Below are positions 31,787 through 39,571 of a DNA stretch of 64,000 nt, piece by piece. The stretch comes from Thermosphaera sp. (GTDB taxonomy: Archaea; Thermoproteota; Thermoprotei_A; Sulfolobales; Desulfurococcaceae), in the NCBI GenBank assembly GCA_038827615.1, contig JAWBNK010000001.1, positions 992,290 to 1,056,289 on the forward strand, read 5' to 3'. Made by a program: the position numbers and the translations under genes. A model generated the notes under the pieces. The model had not been told where the DNA came from and did not search any database. It saw only the letters and a list, made by a program, of their open reading frames with translations. The first letter of the stretch is position 1. Each line of letters opens with the position of its first letter.

Positions 31787-33278
31787 AGCATACATTGGGG
31801 TCGTCATCTTACTCTCCGCACTCGGGGCATTAACCGTCGACACACGTCCCAGGCTCTCCAAAGCATTAAGGATTATAGCTTTTCTCACGCCGAGCCTGGT
31901 TTATCTCCTAGGCTTTCTACAACTCCTTTGGTTCCAACCATACTTTATGATCATGGCAACAATAGTAGCAATGGGATTAACCTTACACACTGAGGGATAT
32001 TACAGAGTAATATATGGAAAGGTAATGTACCAGCAACTAGTGATGGATACAATGCTGTCCCTAATAATTCTATTATTCGCAGCTGAAACCCTGTTGGAAG
32101 TTATCACGCTCTGGATCATTCTTGAAATGGTCTCTGTTCTTCTCATTCTAATGGAGAGGGGTTATGAGAACTACCCTGTAGTTATTAAATACCTAGTGTT
32201 CTGTGCGACCCCTGGAGACATATCCGTGCTTTCAATATGGGTTCTTCTATCACAGAAGCTAGGGCTCTTAGATTCTCTACTCATCCCATTGAGCCAGCTC
32301 CCCGCAGGCAGTGTTGGCACTGGACTCCTCGAATCCCTAATATTAGTTATAGGTTTCTTGACGAAGCTAGGGCAGTTTCCACTCCACTCATGGCTACCGA
32401 CAGCACACTACTATTCACCATCCCCCGGCTCCTCTGTTATAAGTGGGTTGCTTTTGAAAATGGGCGCGTTTTCACTTTTGATCGTAACCACGATATTCAA
32501 CCTACATCCACTAATTCCATACGTAATTATGGTTCAGGGAATCGTGACATCCGTGTATGGTTACTTAATGACCACTGTCCAAACAGATGTTAAGAGAGTG
32601 ATCGTTTACAGCTCTTTAGGCCACATGGGCCTGGTCACTATCCTGTTCGCGCTATACGGATTAACCCAGAATCCACTGATTCAAGCTTTAATAATAGTCT
32701 ACGTAGTTTATCACGGAGTTGCTAAATCGCTCGGATTCGTGAACATTTCTTTAATGGAGCAGTTAGCCAATACTCATGAGCTTTACAAGCTAGGCTATCT
32801 CGGGCTTGTCTCGCCAAACGCTTTAAACATCGCTTTTATATCATTCCTCAACCTCGCGGGACTGCCACCGACACCCGGATTCATTGTTAAATTCTCCCTA
32901 ATTTTCATCTCGCTCTCTCTCGTATTATCGGGTAGCCTTTTAACTCTCCCAGTACTAGTCATCATAGGATTGTCGACAGTCCTGACGGTGATTTACACGA
33001 GCAAGTTCATAGCAGCATACACGTCTTCAATAAAACCACCATTGAAGATCCCGCCTGAGAACTTGAATAAGCCAGAGCTAGTCGGAGACTACTTCCTAGC
33101 TATATTTTCGATAATCCTCTCGTTTATCCTGATACCCTTGCTATTACCTGAGTTCTGGAGCTACCTCTTACTGGTGATCACTGGTTTTACAGCTCCGTTA
33201 ACCATATACATATGTATCAGGAATCTTAAAAGAGGAAGAGAGGAGGAGAAGAGCTGGTTGTCGGGGGTTGAAGCATGA
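31770..33278 (+). CDS. Second antiporter-like membrane subunit (NuoM/L, HyfF family)
   Basis: A second 502-residue antiporter-like subunit. FLTKLGQFPLHSWLPTAHYYSPSPGSSVISG carries the conserved Lys and His, and YHGVAKSLGFVN the second Lys. GTG 31770 has GAGGGGTGA 6 nt upstream; ATG 31776 is possible. It overlaps its neighbours on both sides. Two such subunits suggest at least two pump channels, fewer than in complex I. Confidence 0.88.
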   Translation: MNMLVKAYIGVVILLSALGALTVDTRPRLSKALRIIAFLTPSLVYLLGFLQLLWFQPYFMIMATIVAMGLTLHTEGYYRVIYGKVMYQQLVMDTMLSLIILLFAAETLLEVITLWIILEMVSVLLILMERGYENYPVVIKYLVFCATPGDISVLSIWVLLSQKLGLLDSLLIPLSQLPAGSVGTGLLESLILVIGFLTKLGQFPLHSWLPTAHYYSPSPGSSVISGLLLKMGAFSLLIVTTIFNLHPLIPYVIMVQGIVTSVYGYLMTTVQTDVKRVIVYSSLGHMGLVTILFALYGLTQNPLIQALIIVYVVYHGVAKSLGFVNISLMEQLANTHELYKLGYLGLVSPNALNIAFISFLNLAGLPPTPGFIVKFSLIFISLSLVLSGSLLTLPVLVIIGLSTVLTVIYTSKFIAAYTSSIKPPLKIPPENLNKPELVGDYFLAIFSIILSFILIPLLLPEFWSYLLLVITGFTAPLTIYICIRNLKRGREEEKSWLSGVEA

Positions 33279-33556
33279 GCTCAGCGAAGGCAAGCGCGAT
33301 GAGATGGTTTGAAAAACTACTGGAGAAAACGCTTGGGAAGAGAAAATCCTCGAGATTCGCAATCATTCAGAGAGCTGTTCAGTCCTCGATAACCCTCGGT
33401 GATGCTTTCTTCTTGAAACTAGGATACGTAGTGAACAAGATGTCGAACGCGCTGAACAAGCTTCAAATAACTATGATCGAGTCGATGATAATTGCATCGC
33501 TATGGTTTGGATTGATCGCAATGCTCATAGTTTGGTTGGTGATATACTCGGGCTGA
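33275..33556 (+). CDS. Small one-helix subunit of the hydrogenase-like complex
   Basis: This 93-residue protein has a charged amphipathic N-terminus and one membrane helix (about 67-90, MIESMIIASLWFGLIAMLIVWLVIYS). The NKLQITMIES lead-in resembles the C-terminal end of antiporter-like subunits (LQ-x-G-...-Y). It may therefore be a detached terminal helix. Start ATG overlaps the previous stop (ATGA), so translation is coupled. Confidence 0.65.
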   Translation: MSSAKASAMRWFEKLLEKTLGKRKSSRFAIIQRAVQSSITLGDAFFLKLGYVVNKMSNALNKLQITMIESMIIASLWFGLIAMLIVWLVIYSG

Positions 33557-33565
33557 GGTGGAAGA

Positions 33566-34450
33566 ATGATAGAATACGTTGCACTCGCAATCATGTCGAT
33601 TACCTTGCTAATCCTCCCGATCATGCTGGATGGGTGGGAGAGAAAGCTGAAAGCAATAGTGCAAAGCCGTGTAGGCCCGCCTCTAACGCAAACGCTGTAC
33701 GATTTACTTAAACTACTTGGAAAAGAAGTGAAGCCCTTCCCAGGTTCATCTCTGGCGCTCTACACCATTATCAATACCATATTGCTTCAGGCAACGGCAC
33801 TAGTATTTCTTAACTATTTTATAATGATTAGAGCGGATTTCACAATCTTCTTCACTGGTGTAGCCTTATTCATTGTCGCACAAGCCTCGAACATCATAAC
33901 ACCCCTTCTTGTTCCAAACCCCTTTTCCCAAGTCGGCGGATACAGGGAGGTTATATTGTCGTTGATCAATGAGTTCACAATGATTTTATCAGTGGGAGTC
34001 ATATCGTACATCGTGAACAACGTATCATTAAGCTTCTTTGGGATAGTTGGATTGTCCTCAGCGTTGATCACCCTTTTGATCACCAGTTACGTTAGCACGG
34101 GACGGCCCCCCTTCGATATAGCTGAGGCGGAAGTAGAGCTTGCCTCAGGAGTACTGGTAGAGTTCAGCGGTCCTCTCCTAGCAACGTATGTCTACAGTAT
34201 TTTAATGAGGCGATTACTCGCCAAAATCATTCCCATATCGCTCATCATAGGAGTACTGTTGAACTCTAATCTTCTCTCATCTATCGTTTCAATTCTCCTA
34301 CTGATCATCGTTTGGAGCCTATACGCTCTTGTATCCTTCACTCTTGGAAGAAGTAGAATCGATATTGCCCCCTATAGTCTCCTAAAGCTTTATATTCCTC
34401 TGCTTACCATATCTATAACAGGGTTATTGATAGGTGCTTACTATGTCTGA
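33566..34450 (+). CDS. NuoH/HycD-like membrane subunit
   Basis: This 294-residue subunit has about eight membrane helices. The signature STGRPPFDIAEAEVELASG is the loop that docks the peripheral arm, and RVGPPLTQTLYDLLKLLGKE is the N-terminal family motif. In the complex I family this subunit forms the passage between the catalytic arm and the pumps. Confidence 0.92.
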   Translation: MIEYVALAIMSITLLILPIMLDGWERKLKAIVQSRVGPPLTQTLYDLLKLLGKEVKPFPGSSLALYTIINTILLQATALVFLNYFIMIRADFTIFFTGVALFIVAQASNIITPLLVPNPFSQVGGYREVILSLINEFTMILSVGVISYIVNNVSLSFFGIVGLSSALITLLITSYVSTGRPPFDIAEAEVELASGVLVEFSGPLLATYVYSILMRRLLAKIIPISLIIGVLLNSNLLSSIVSILLLIIVWSLYALVSFTLGRSRIDIAPYSLLKLYIPLLTISITGLLIGAYYV

Positions 34451-36080
34451 AAGTTCTCTCATACTGAAAAAATACATGGATCTAGCCAACGTTTTCAACG
34501 CCTCTGTAACAGTTGACGGAGATACTATTCACATCCTGGCGAAACCGGAATACCTCCCGAAAATAGCTGATAAATTATTCAACGAGTTTAAATGCGTGCA
34601 TAGAACATGTGTTGCTACCGATGAAAGACCGTTAAACGGATTCTTCTCTCTTACACACTTATTCACCGATGACTCCCATGGGTTCTATATATCATTGAAA
34701 ACATACCTCGATGGCGAAAACCCAAAGGCTCCCAGCATTATTAGCGTGGTCCCCGCCGCTGATTGGTGTGAAATGGAGGCACGAGACCTAGTCGGAGTTG
34801 AGTTCGAGGGACGGGAATCTTACCGCCTAGTACTCCCTCCCGGTTGGCCCGCCGACGCACATCCTTTAAGAAAGGATTTCCAGTACGATAAGCGTCCAAA
34901 CATATTGCCAGTGGGAGAAAAGGTAAGCACGAACGAAGAGGCCTCAACTATCCCCGTGGGTCCTTATCATCCAGCACTTCATGAGCCGGAATACTTCGAG
35001 CTATATGTTGAAGGAGAGAGAATAGTTGATGTAAAGTATAGGGGCTTTCACGTTCACAGGGGAATAGAGAAGCTTGGAGAATCGAGGATGACGTATCAAC
35101 AGGTCAACTTCTTGGCGGAGAGAATATGCGGGATATGCGGGTTCGAGCATAGCACCTGCTATGCTCTCGCCGTCGAGAAGGCGGCCAAGCTCGACGTACC
35201 GGAGAGAGCTCAGTACATCAGGAGCATTATACTGGAGATAGAGAGGCTCCACAGCCATTTGCTCTGGCTCGGCGTTGCATTCCACTTAGTGGGGTACGAT
35301 GCTGGGTTTATGCACATGTGGAGGATACGGGAAAAGATAATGTATCTATCCGAATATCTGACCGGGAGCAGAAAGACCTATGGCATAAACCTGGTTGGGG
35401 GCGTTAGAAAAGACATTAATGAAGAGAAGAAGTCGAAAGTCTTGGAAACACTCAGCACTCTTGAAAAAGAGTTTAAAGAAATAGTTGAAGTCGCCGTGTC
35501 CGTTCCTCAAGTTAAGCGGAGACTAACTGGAACCGGTGTCCTGCCCAAGGAGGATGCTGTAAAACTAGCTGTTGAAGGACCTGTTGCAAGGGCTTCAGGC
35601 ATAGATAGGGATGCTCGAAGGGACTTACCCTATGCCGCCTACAAGCACGTATCGTTCAAGGTACCAGTCTACACGGAGGGAGATAATTTAGCAAGAGCCC
35701 TTGTAAGGATTGACGAGGTCTTCGAGTCAATCTCGATGATTAGGCAACTACTGGATCAAATACCTAAGGGTCCCATACGTCTCGAAGAATTCGAGATCCC
35801 ACCCGGGAGGATTGGGGTTCAAGTCGTTGAAGCCCCTAGAGGAGGAGATGTCCACTTCGTAATAACCGGTGAGGGAAAGCCCTACAGGTGGAGGGTTAGA
35901 GCCCCCACCTACAATAATATCCCAGCCTTGAGAGTGATGCTGAGGGATCAGCCCATGGCCGATGCCCCCTTAACCATCGCGAGTATTGACCCATGCTTCT
36001 CCTGCACCGACCGCGTGGTCGTTATCGGTAAGGATGGTGTTATAAAGAAGCTCTCGCTCACGGGAGGCGTGATGCTATGA
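34443..36080 (+). CDS. [NiFe] large subunit fused to NuoC-like domain (HycE type)
   Basis: Residues about 1-150 form a NuoC (30-kDa) domain and the rest a NuoD/[NiFe] large subunit, fused as in HycE. Both CxxC ligand pairs are intact: RICGICGFEH (C229, C232) and DPCFSCTDR (C518, C521). The active site may thus hold [NiFe], but an MBX/MBS-type sulfur reductase cannot be excluded. After DPCFSCTDR there is a 21-residue tail that a maturation peptidase could remove. ATG 34443 has a GGTG SD; GTG 34434 is possible. Confidence 0.9.
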   Translation: MSESSLILKKYMDLANVFNASVTVDGDTIHILAKPEYLPKIADKLFNEFKCVHRTCVATDERPLNGFFSLTHLFTDDSHGFYISLKTYLDGENPKAPSIISVVPAADWCEMEARDLVGVEFEGRESYRLVLPPGWPADAHPLRKDFQYDKRPNILPVGEKVSTNEEASTIPVGPYHPALHEPEYFELYVEGERIVDVKYRGFHVHRGIEKLGESRMTYQQVNFLAERICGICGFEHSTCYALAVEKAAKLDVPERAQYIRSIILEIERLHSHLLWLGVAFHLVGYDAGFMHMWRIREKIMYLSEYLTGSRKTYGINLVGGVRKDINEEKKSKVLETLSTLEKEFKEIVEVAVSVPQVKRRLTGTGVLPKEDAVKLAVEGPVARASGIDRDARRDLPYAAYKHVSFKVPVYTEGDNLARALVRIDEVFESISMIRQLLDQIPKGPIRLEEFEIPPGRIGVQVVEAPRGGDVHFVITGEGKPYRWRVRAPTYNNIPALRVMLRDQPMADAPLTIASIDPCFSCTDRVVVIGKDGVIKKLSLTGGVML

Positions 36081-36598
36081 GTGAGAAGCTAAAACCCGCT
36101 AAACTATTAGTGATAGCGTCGAAAGCTGGAAGAGTGACGAAAAGGTATCCCTACGACGAGCCCTTATTATCCCCTGATTTCAGAGGTAAGATAACAATAG
36201 ATGAGAACTTGTGTATTGGATGTGGAGCATGCGTTAACGCGTGCCCGCCGAACGCTCTACAATTAATGAAAGATAAGGACACGGTCGTTCTAAGATACTT
36301 CGTGGGTAGATGTATCTTCTGTTGGAGATGCGTTGACGTGTGCCCAGTGGGAGCTATAAAGGGATTGCGAGAGTTCGAGCTAGCAACAAACGATATCTCA
36401 GACCTATACGTGCATGTCGTGCACAAAAAGGCTAAGTGCGAAAAGTGTGAGGGTGAGGGGGCAACGCAGAGAATGCTATACTACGTTGTTCAAAAATCCC
36501 CCATAGTTGAAGAATACCTTAACGAATGCCCTGACTGCAGGAGAAAATCATTCATAGACTCCGTGGTCAAAAGAAGGACGGGTGGTGTAAGTGAGTAA
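36077..36598 (+). CDS. NuoI/HycF-like ferredoxin subunit with extra Cys pairs
   Basis: Two [4Fe-4S] motifs, C46/49/52/56 and C79/82/85/89, match the NuoI-type wire linking the ferredoxin to the catalytic subunits. The C-terminus has two more pairs, C121/C124 and C151/C154, which together could bind a zinc ion or another cluster. ATG overlaps the previous stop (ATGA). Confidence 0.9.
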   Translation: MSEKLKPAKLLVIASKAGRVTKRYPYDEPLLSPDFRGKITIDENLCIGCGACVNACPPNALQLMKDKDTVVLRYFVGRCIFCWRCVDVCPVGAIKGLREFELATNDISDLYVHVVHKKAKCEKCEGEGATQRMLYYVVQKSPIVEEYLNECPDCRRKSFIDSVVKRRTGGVSE

Positions 36599-37061
36599 GT
36601 TATTAAAGAAAAGCCTATGGGTATTTCACCTCAACACTGGAAGCTGCAACGCATGTGACATCGAAATACTCGACGTTTTAACCCCGTATCACGATGCCGA
36701 AAGATTTGGAGTTAAACTCGTGACCTCGCCCAGGCATGCTGATGTAATCTTACTGACAGGCCCCATAACAATTGAAGCGCTTCCGAAAGTAGTCAACGCG
36801 ATCGAGGCTGCCCCAAGACCCAGGGTTGTCATAGCGCTCGGCTCGTGCGGTGTAGGGGGAGGTATTTGGCACGATACATACTCCACCATAGGCGGTGTGA
36901 GAGGCCTTCAGAAAATTCTCGAGGAGAGAGGGGTAGTAGTAGATGCATTCTATTATGTTCCAGGATGCCCTATTAGGCCTGAAGCATTGCTCTACGCTGT
37001 CGCAGTTTTCAAGGGACTTGTCCCCAAGAAGGTGAAGAGCGAGATCAAGCATGCAGAGTAA
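36591..37061 (+). CDS. NuoB/HycG-like small subunit
   Basis: This 156-residue subunit coordinates the cluster next to the active site with C19 and C22 (GSCNACDIE), C86 (ALGSCGVGG) and C126 (PGCPIRPE). It matches the small subunit of group-4 hydrogenases and complex I. GTG 36591 follows GGTGGTG and overlaps the upstream stop. Confidence 0.92.
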   Translation: MSKLLKKSLWVFHLNTGSCNACDIEILDVLTPYHDAERFGVKLVTSPRHADVILLTGPITIEALPKVVNAIEAAPRPRVVIALGSCGVGGGIWHDTYSTIGGVRGLQKILEERGVVVDAFYYVPGCPIRPEALLYAVAVFKGLVPKKVKSEIKHAE

Positions 37062-37320
37062 AAAGACGCTAGTATACTTATGCAAGTACACGCATTATGA
37101 AACTCCTTTCTCCAGACACTTCATCTCTGGAATCTCCAACTGCATAGTATGGGGTAGCATCAACCTAGAAGCGCTAAGGAAAATCCTGCCAATGGATTTA
37201 TATGAGACTTTGATAAAGGAGGGGCAGGTGATTTTAACGGAGCCGAAGCTATACGTTGATATAACAGGGCAGGAGTACAGTGGTAAGGAATACGTCGTAA
37301 TAAGAGTAATTAACCAGTGA
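37051..37320 (+). CDS. Small protein at the end of the hydrogenase-like operon
   Basis: This 89-residue soluble protein is unrecognised. It has one central helix (NLEALRKILPMDLYETLIKEG) and a beta-rich C-terminus. ATG overlaps the end of the NuoB-like gene by 11 nt, indicating co-translation, so it may be an assembly or accessory protein of the complex. It contains two Cys with no clear motif. Confidence 0.6.
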   Translation: MQSKKTLVYLCKYTHYETPFSRHFISGISNCIVWGSINLEALRKILPMDLYETLIKEGQVILTEPKLYVDITGQEYSGKEYVVIRVINQ

Positions 37321-38161
37321 AGCCGATAAATCCTATCCCTATTCCTGTAATAATTAACAGAGAGCCTCCTAAGCTAGCCGCGTCGAATCCCTCCTTATTA
37401 ATTATCGCTGATAAAACCCTTCCAACCAAAGGAGCAATAATCGTCGGCAAAGTTGAAGCCGAGACTCCCCCAACGCTCAACGCTCTAATAAATAAAGCCA
37501 TCCCAAACCCAAAGCTCAAACCCCCCGCAAAAAACCCCAGCATAAAGCCCCTGCGGGAGAAAGAATTATCTAGCACTCGTTTTTTCCTAACGGCTAATGC
37601 AAGCATGAAAACGTATAGATTTCTTAACATAGTTAAGAAAAGAACATGACCATAGTTCGTGGCAAGCCTCGAGAATATTGTACTAAAGCCCCAGAATATT
37701 GCCGTGAAAAGAGCTAGGAGATATCCTTTCACATCTCTAACATTATTCCCGCCCCCGTATATCAGGAAGACGCCTAAAATTGCCAGGAGCGTCCCGACTA
37801 GAATGTTGGAGCTGAGTTCTTCTCCGAGAAAAGCTATTGATGCCAACTGGGCGACTAGTATATACAAGTAGCCAATCGTAATCGCGTTTCCACCTCCTAT
37901 CCTCCTTATGGATTCAACATAGAAGTAGTCGCCGAAGTAGGGACCTATTAGAGCGCTGGCGAATATCAATACCAATCCAATTAAATCGGCTGTTTGAAAA
38001 GATCCTAGAAGATAAATGAAAACTAAGAGAAGAGTGAAAGCGTAGAAAGCTCTAACTCCATTAACTGTCACTGCATCAAGCCCATTACCATATCTCTTTA
38101 TCACGACCGGGTTCAGCCCCCATAAAACCCCGGCTAAAGCCCCGTACAACAATGGAATCAT
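37310..38161 (-). CDS. EamA/DMT-family transporter
   Basis: Ten membrane helices in two EamA repeats (about 1-135 and 145-283) mark a drug/metabolite-type transporter; the substrate is unknown. GALAGVLWGLNPVVIKRYG and LFTAIFWGFSTIFSRLA are the matching starts of the two repeats. A TATA-like CTTATATAAC at 38179-38188 is about 22 nt before ATG 38161, favouring it over TTG 38170. It converges with the hydrogenase operon. Confidence 0.8.
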   Translation of the reverse strand: MIPLLYGALAGVLWGLNPVVIKRYGNGLDAVTVNGVRAFYAFTLLLVFIYLLGSFQTADLIGLVLIFASALIGPYFGDYFYVESIRRIGGGNAITIGYLYILVAQLASIAFLGEELSSNILVGTLLAILGVFLIYGGGNNVRDVKGYLLALFTAIFWGFSTIFSRLATNYGHVLFLTMLRNLYVFMLALAVRKKRVLDNSFSRRGFMLGFFAGGLSFGFGMALFIRALSVGGVSASTLPTIIAPLVGRVLSAIINKEGFDAASLGGSLLIITGIGIGFIGFTG

Positions 38162-38244
38162 TGACTTCAACCCACCAGTTATATAAGATTGACGGCTAGG
38201 AATTAAAATGAAACCAAAGGTGTGTGAAGAGGTTTAACGTAAAA

Positions 38245-38254
38245 CTTTATAAAC
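38245..38254 (+). promoter_or_regulatory. Promoter of the tRNA-Asp 3' half
   Basis: CTTTATAAAC lies about 25 nt before the complementary leader that begins near 38275, the spacing expected of a TATA box. Confidence 0.6.
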
Positions 38255-38279
38255 ACTCTATCATATGGATTTCTACATC

Positions 38280-38332
38280 GGAGAAGGGCGTGCAGAGAGC
38301 CCGTGACCCGGGTTCAAATCCCGGCGGCGGCG
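38280..38332 (+). tRNA. 3' half of split tRNA-Asp(GUC), with complementary leader
   Basis: The tRNA part runs from A38 (38298) to discriminator G73 (38332): anticodon stem GCCCG (38299-38303), variable UGAC, T-stem CCGGG, loop UUCAAAU, CCCGG, acceptor CGGCGGC (38325-38331). CCA is not encoded. It is preceded by a leader GGAGAAGGGCGTGC (38280-38293) exactly complementary to the trailer of the 5' half. Leader and trailer together form a canonical bulge-helix-bulge with bulge AGA (38296-38298) and helix GCAG. A T-rich stretch at 38343-38352 may terminate it. Confidence 0.93.
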
Positions 38333-38439
38333 CTCTCTCAACTTTTCCTTTTAAACAAAAACTAGTTTACCAATGACTTTTCTTTAAACACAATAGTTGA
38401 ACACGGTTAAGAGTCCAGTGAACCAGGATTTAAGGGATT

Positions 38440-38492
38440 GGAGAAGGGCGTGCGACAGGCCCGCATACTAGGCCGGGCTATACTACGGCGGC
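38440..38492 (-). tRNA. 5' half of split tRNA-Asp(GUC), with complementary trailer
   Basis: Transcribed on the minus strand from G1 (38492): acceptor GCCGCCG, U8 A9, D-stem GUAU/GUAU with an 11-nt loop, anticodon stem CGGGC, then C32 U33 and anticodon GUC at 34-36, G37 at 38453. The 7-bp acceptor stem with the 3' half is perfect. The trailer pairs with the leader of the 3' half. The helix CUGU/GCAG and bulges CGC and AGA give cuts at 37/38. No complete tRNA-Asp can be made from either half alone. Confidence 0.93.
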
Positions 38493-38518
38493 ATCCGGAG
38501 TAAAATAATTCAGACAAG

Positions 38519-38530
38519 GCCTTTTAAATT
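38519..38530 (-). promoter_or_regulatory. Promoter of the tRNA-Asp 5' half
   Basis: Read on the minus strand, AATTTAAAAGG lies about 27-38 nt before G1 of the tRNA, a suitable TATA position. Confidence 0.55.
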
Positions 38531-38554
38531 TAATGAGCTGTTTGACAGTATTTT

Positions 38555-38764
38555 TTATCTTTCACCAGGGATATAGTAGGGTTTTTCATCAAGCCTTATC
38601 AAACCGCTTAATCTCTTCATTCTAACCCTATAAGCGACGTACTTGTCCTCTGGACTGAATCTGGGAGGGTGAGGGACAATGAGTTCTGAGTTGCATGCAG
38701 GGCATTTATCAATTGATAACGTGTATATTCCACACTTAGGGCATTTTCTCATCAACCAGTTCAA
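38555..38764 (-). CDS. nop10: Nop10, H/ACA RNP protein
   Basis: Nop10 is the small zinc-binding protein of the H/ACA pseudouridylation RNP. CPKCGIYTL and CPAC give the four Cys ligands, and HPPRFSPEDKY is the family hallmark. TTG start overlaps the aIF2-alpha stop (TTGA), so the two are coupled; this pair is a widespread archaeal arrangement. Confidence 0.93.
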   Translation of the reverse strand: MNWLMRKCPKCGIYTLSIDKCPACNSELIVPHPPRFSPEDKYVAYRVRMKRLSGLIRLDEKPYYIPGER

Positions 38765-39558
38765 GCCTTCTCAACCTCTACGGATAGCTCTATGTGATTG
38801 CTTCTACAGCATTTTTCTAGAACCCCAATAACCTCATTCATGATAGCCTCACCCGTCTTATAGTCTTGTGCGTAGATATCGATGTTGTACTTCGGGGATC
38901 CGGTCACGTATATCTCGTGTCTAACATTTCTTTGGGAGAGAAGACTGGATGCCTCACCCAGGCATTTCCTAATTCTCTCAACCCCATCACTAGTTATCGA
39001 CCTAATCGTGAGGACTCTCCTCACCCTAACTTCCTTAACCTTAACGTGCTTCCCTGCCTCCTTCATCAACGCTTCTATCCACTCCTGGCCAATTCCCGCC
39101 TTAGACAGGACATGAGCACCCGAGGAGACTGCTTCCTCAATAGCGTACATCGGGTCTCCATACGCATCCTCAAGTTTCCAAATAACTTCTCTATACGCAT
39201 CCTCCGGCTTTTTCCCTAGTTGTTGAGAAACTATTTCAGCGATCTTACAGGCTTTAACATACCTCTTCCACCATAACAGCTTCCTTTTCCTCTCGTTATC
39301 AGCTACTTTCTTCAGCGAAACATCAACTTCTTTCTTCCTCCTATCCACTCTAATTACTTTAACAACTATCTTCTGCCCCTCCCTTACCACGTCTCTTATG
39401 TCTCTCACCCATTTCGATGCTACTTCACTCCACGGTAGGAATGCCTTCAAACCATTGTATTCATCTAAGGATACGTATGCACCGTAGTCGAATACTTCCA
39501 CCACAGTAGCGATAACGTAGTCACCTACGTTTGGTAACTCTTGCCTGGCAATCGGCAT
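38761..39558 (-). CDS. Translation initiation factor aIF2 alpha subunit
   Basis: This 265-residue protein has an N-terminal S1/OB domain (GDYVIATVVEVFDYGAYVSLDEYNGLKAFL), a helical domain (about 90-170) and an alpha/beta C-terminal domain, the layout of a/eIF2-alpha. It helps aIF2 bind initiator tRNA. Ends at the start of nop10. Confidence 0.94.
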   Translation of the reverse strand: MPIARQELPNVGDYVIATVVEVFDYGAYVSLDEYNGLKAFLPWSEVASKWVRDIRDVVREGQKIVVKVIRVDRRKKEVDVSLKKVADNERKRKLLWWKRYVKACKIAEIVSQQLGKKPEDAYREVIWKLEDAYGDPMYAIEEAVSSGAHVLSKAGIGQEWIEALMKEAGKHVKVKEVRVRRVLTIRSITSDGVERIRKCLGEASSLLSQRNVRHEIYVTGSPKYNIDIYAQDYKTGEAIMNEVIGVLEKCCRSNHIELSVEVEKA

Positions 39559-39571
39559 TTAAGACCACCTC

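Noticed and set aside
38333-38439. Possible gene or element between the two tRNA halves
   Set aside because: No open frame, repeat or RNA fold was found; it appears to be only the spacer where the two convergent transcripts end.
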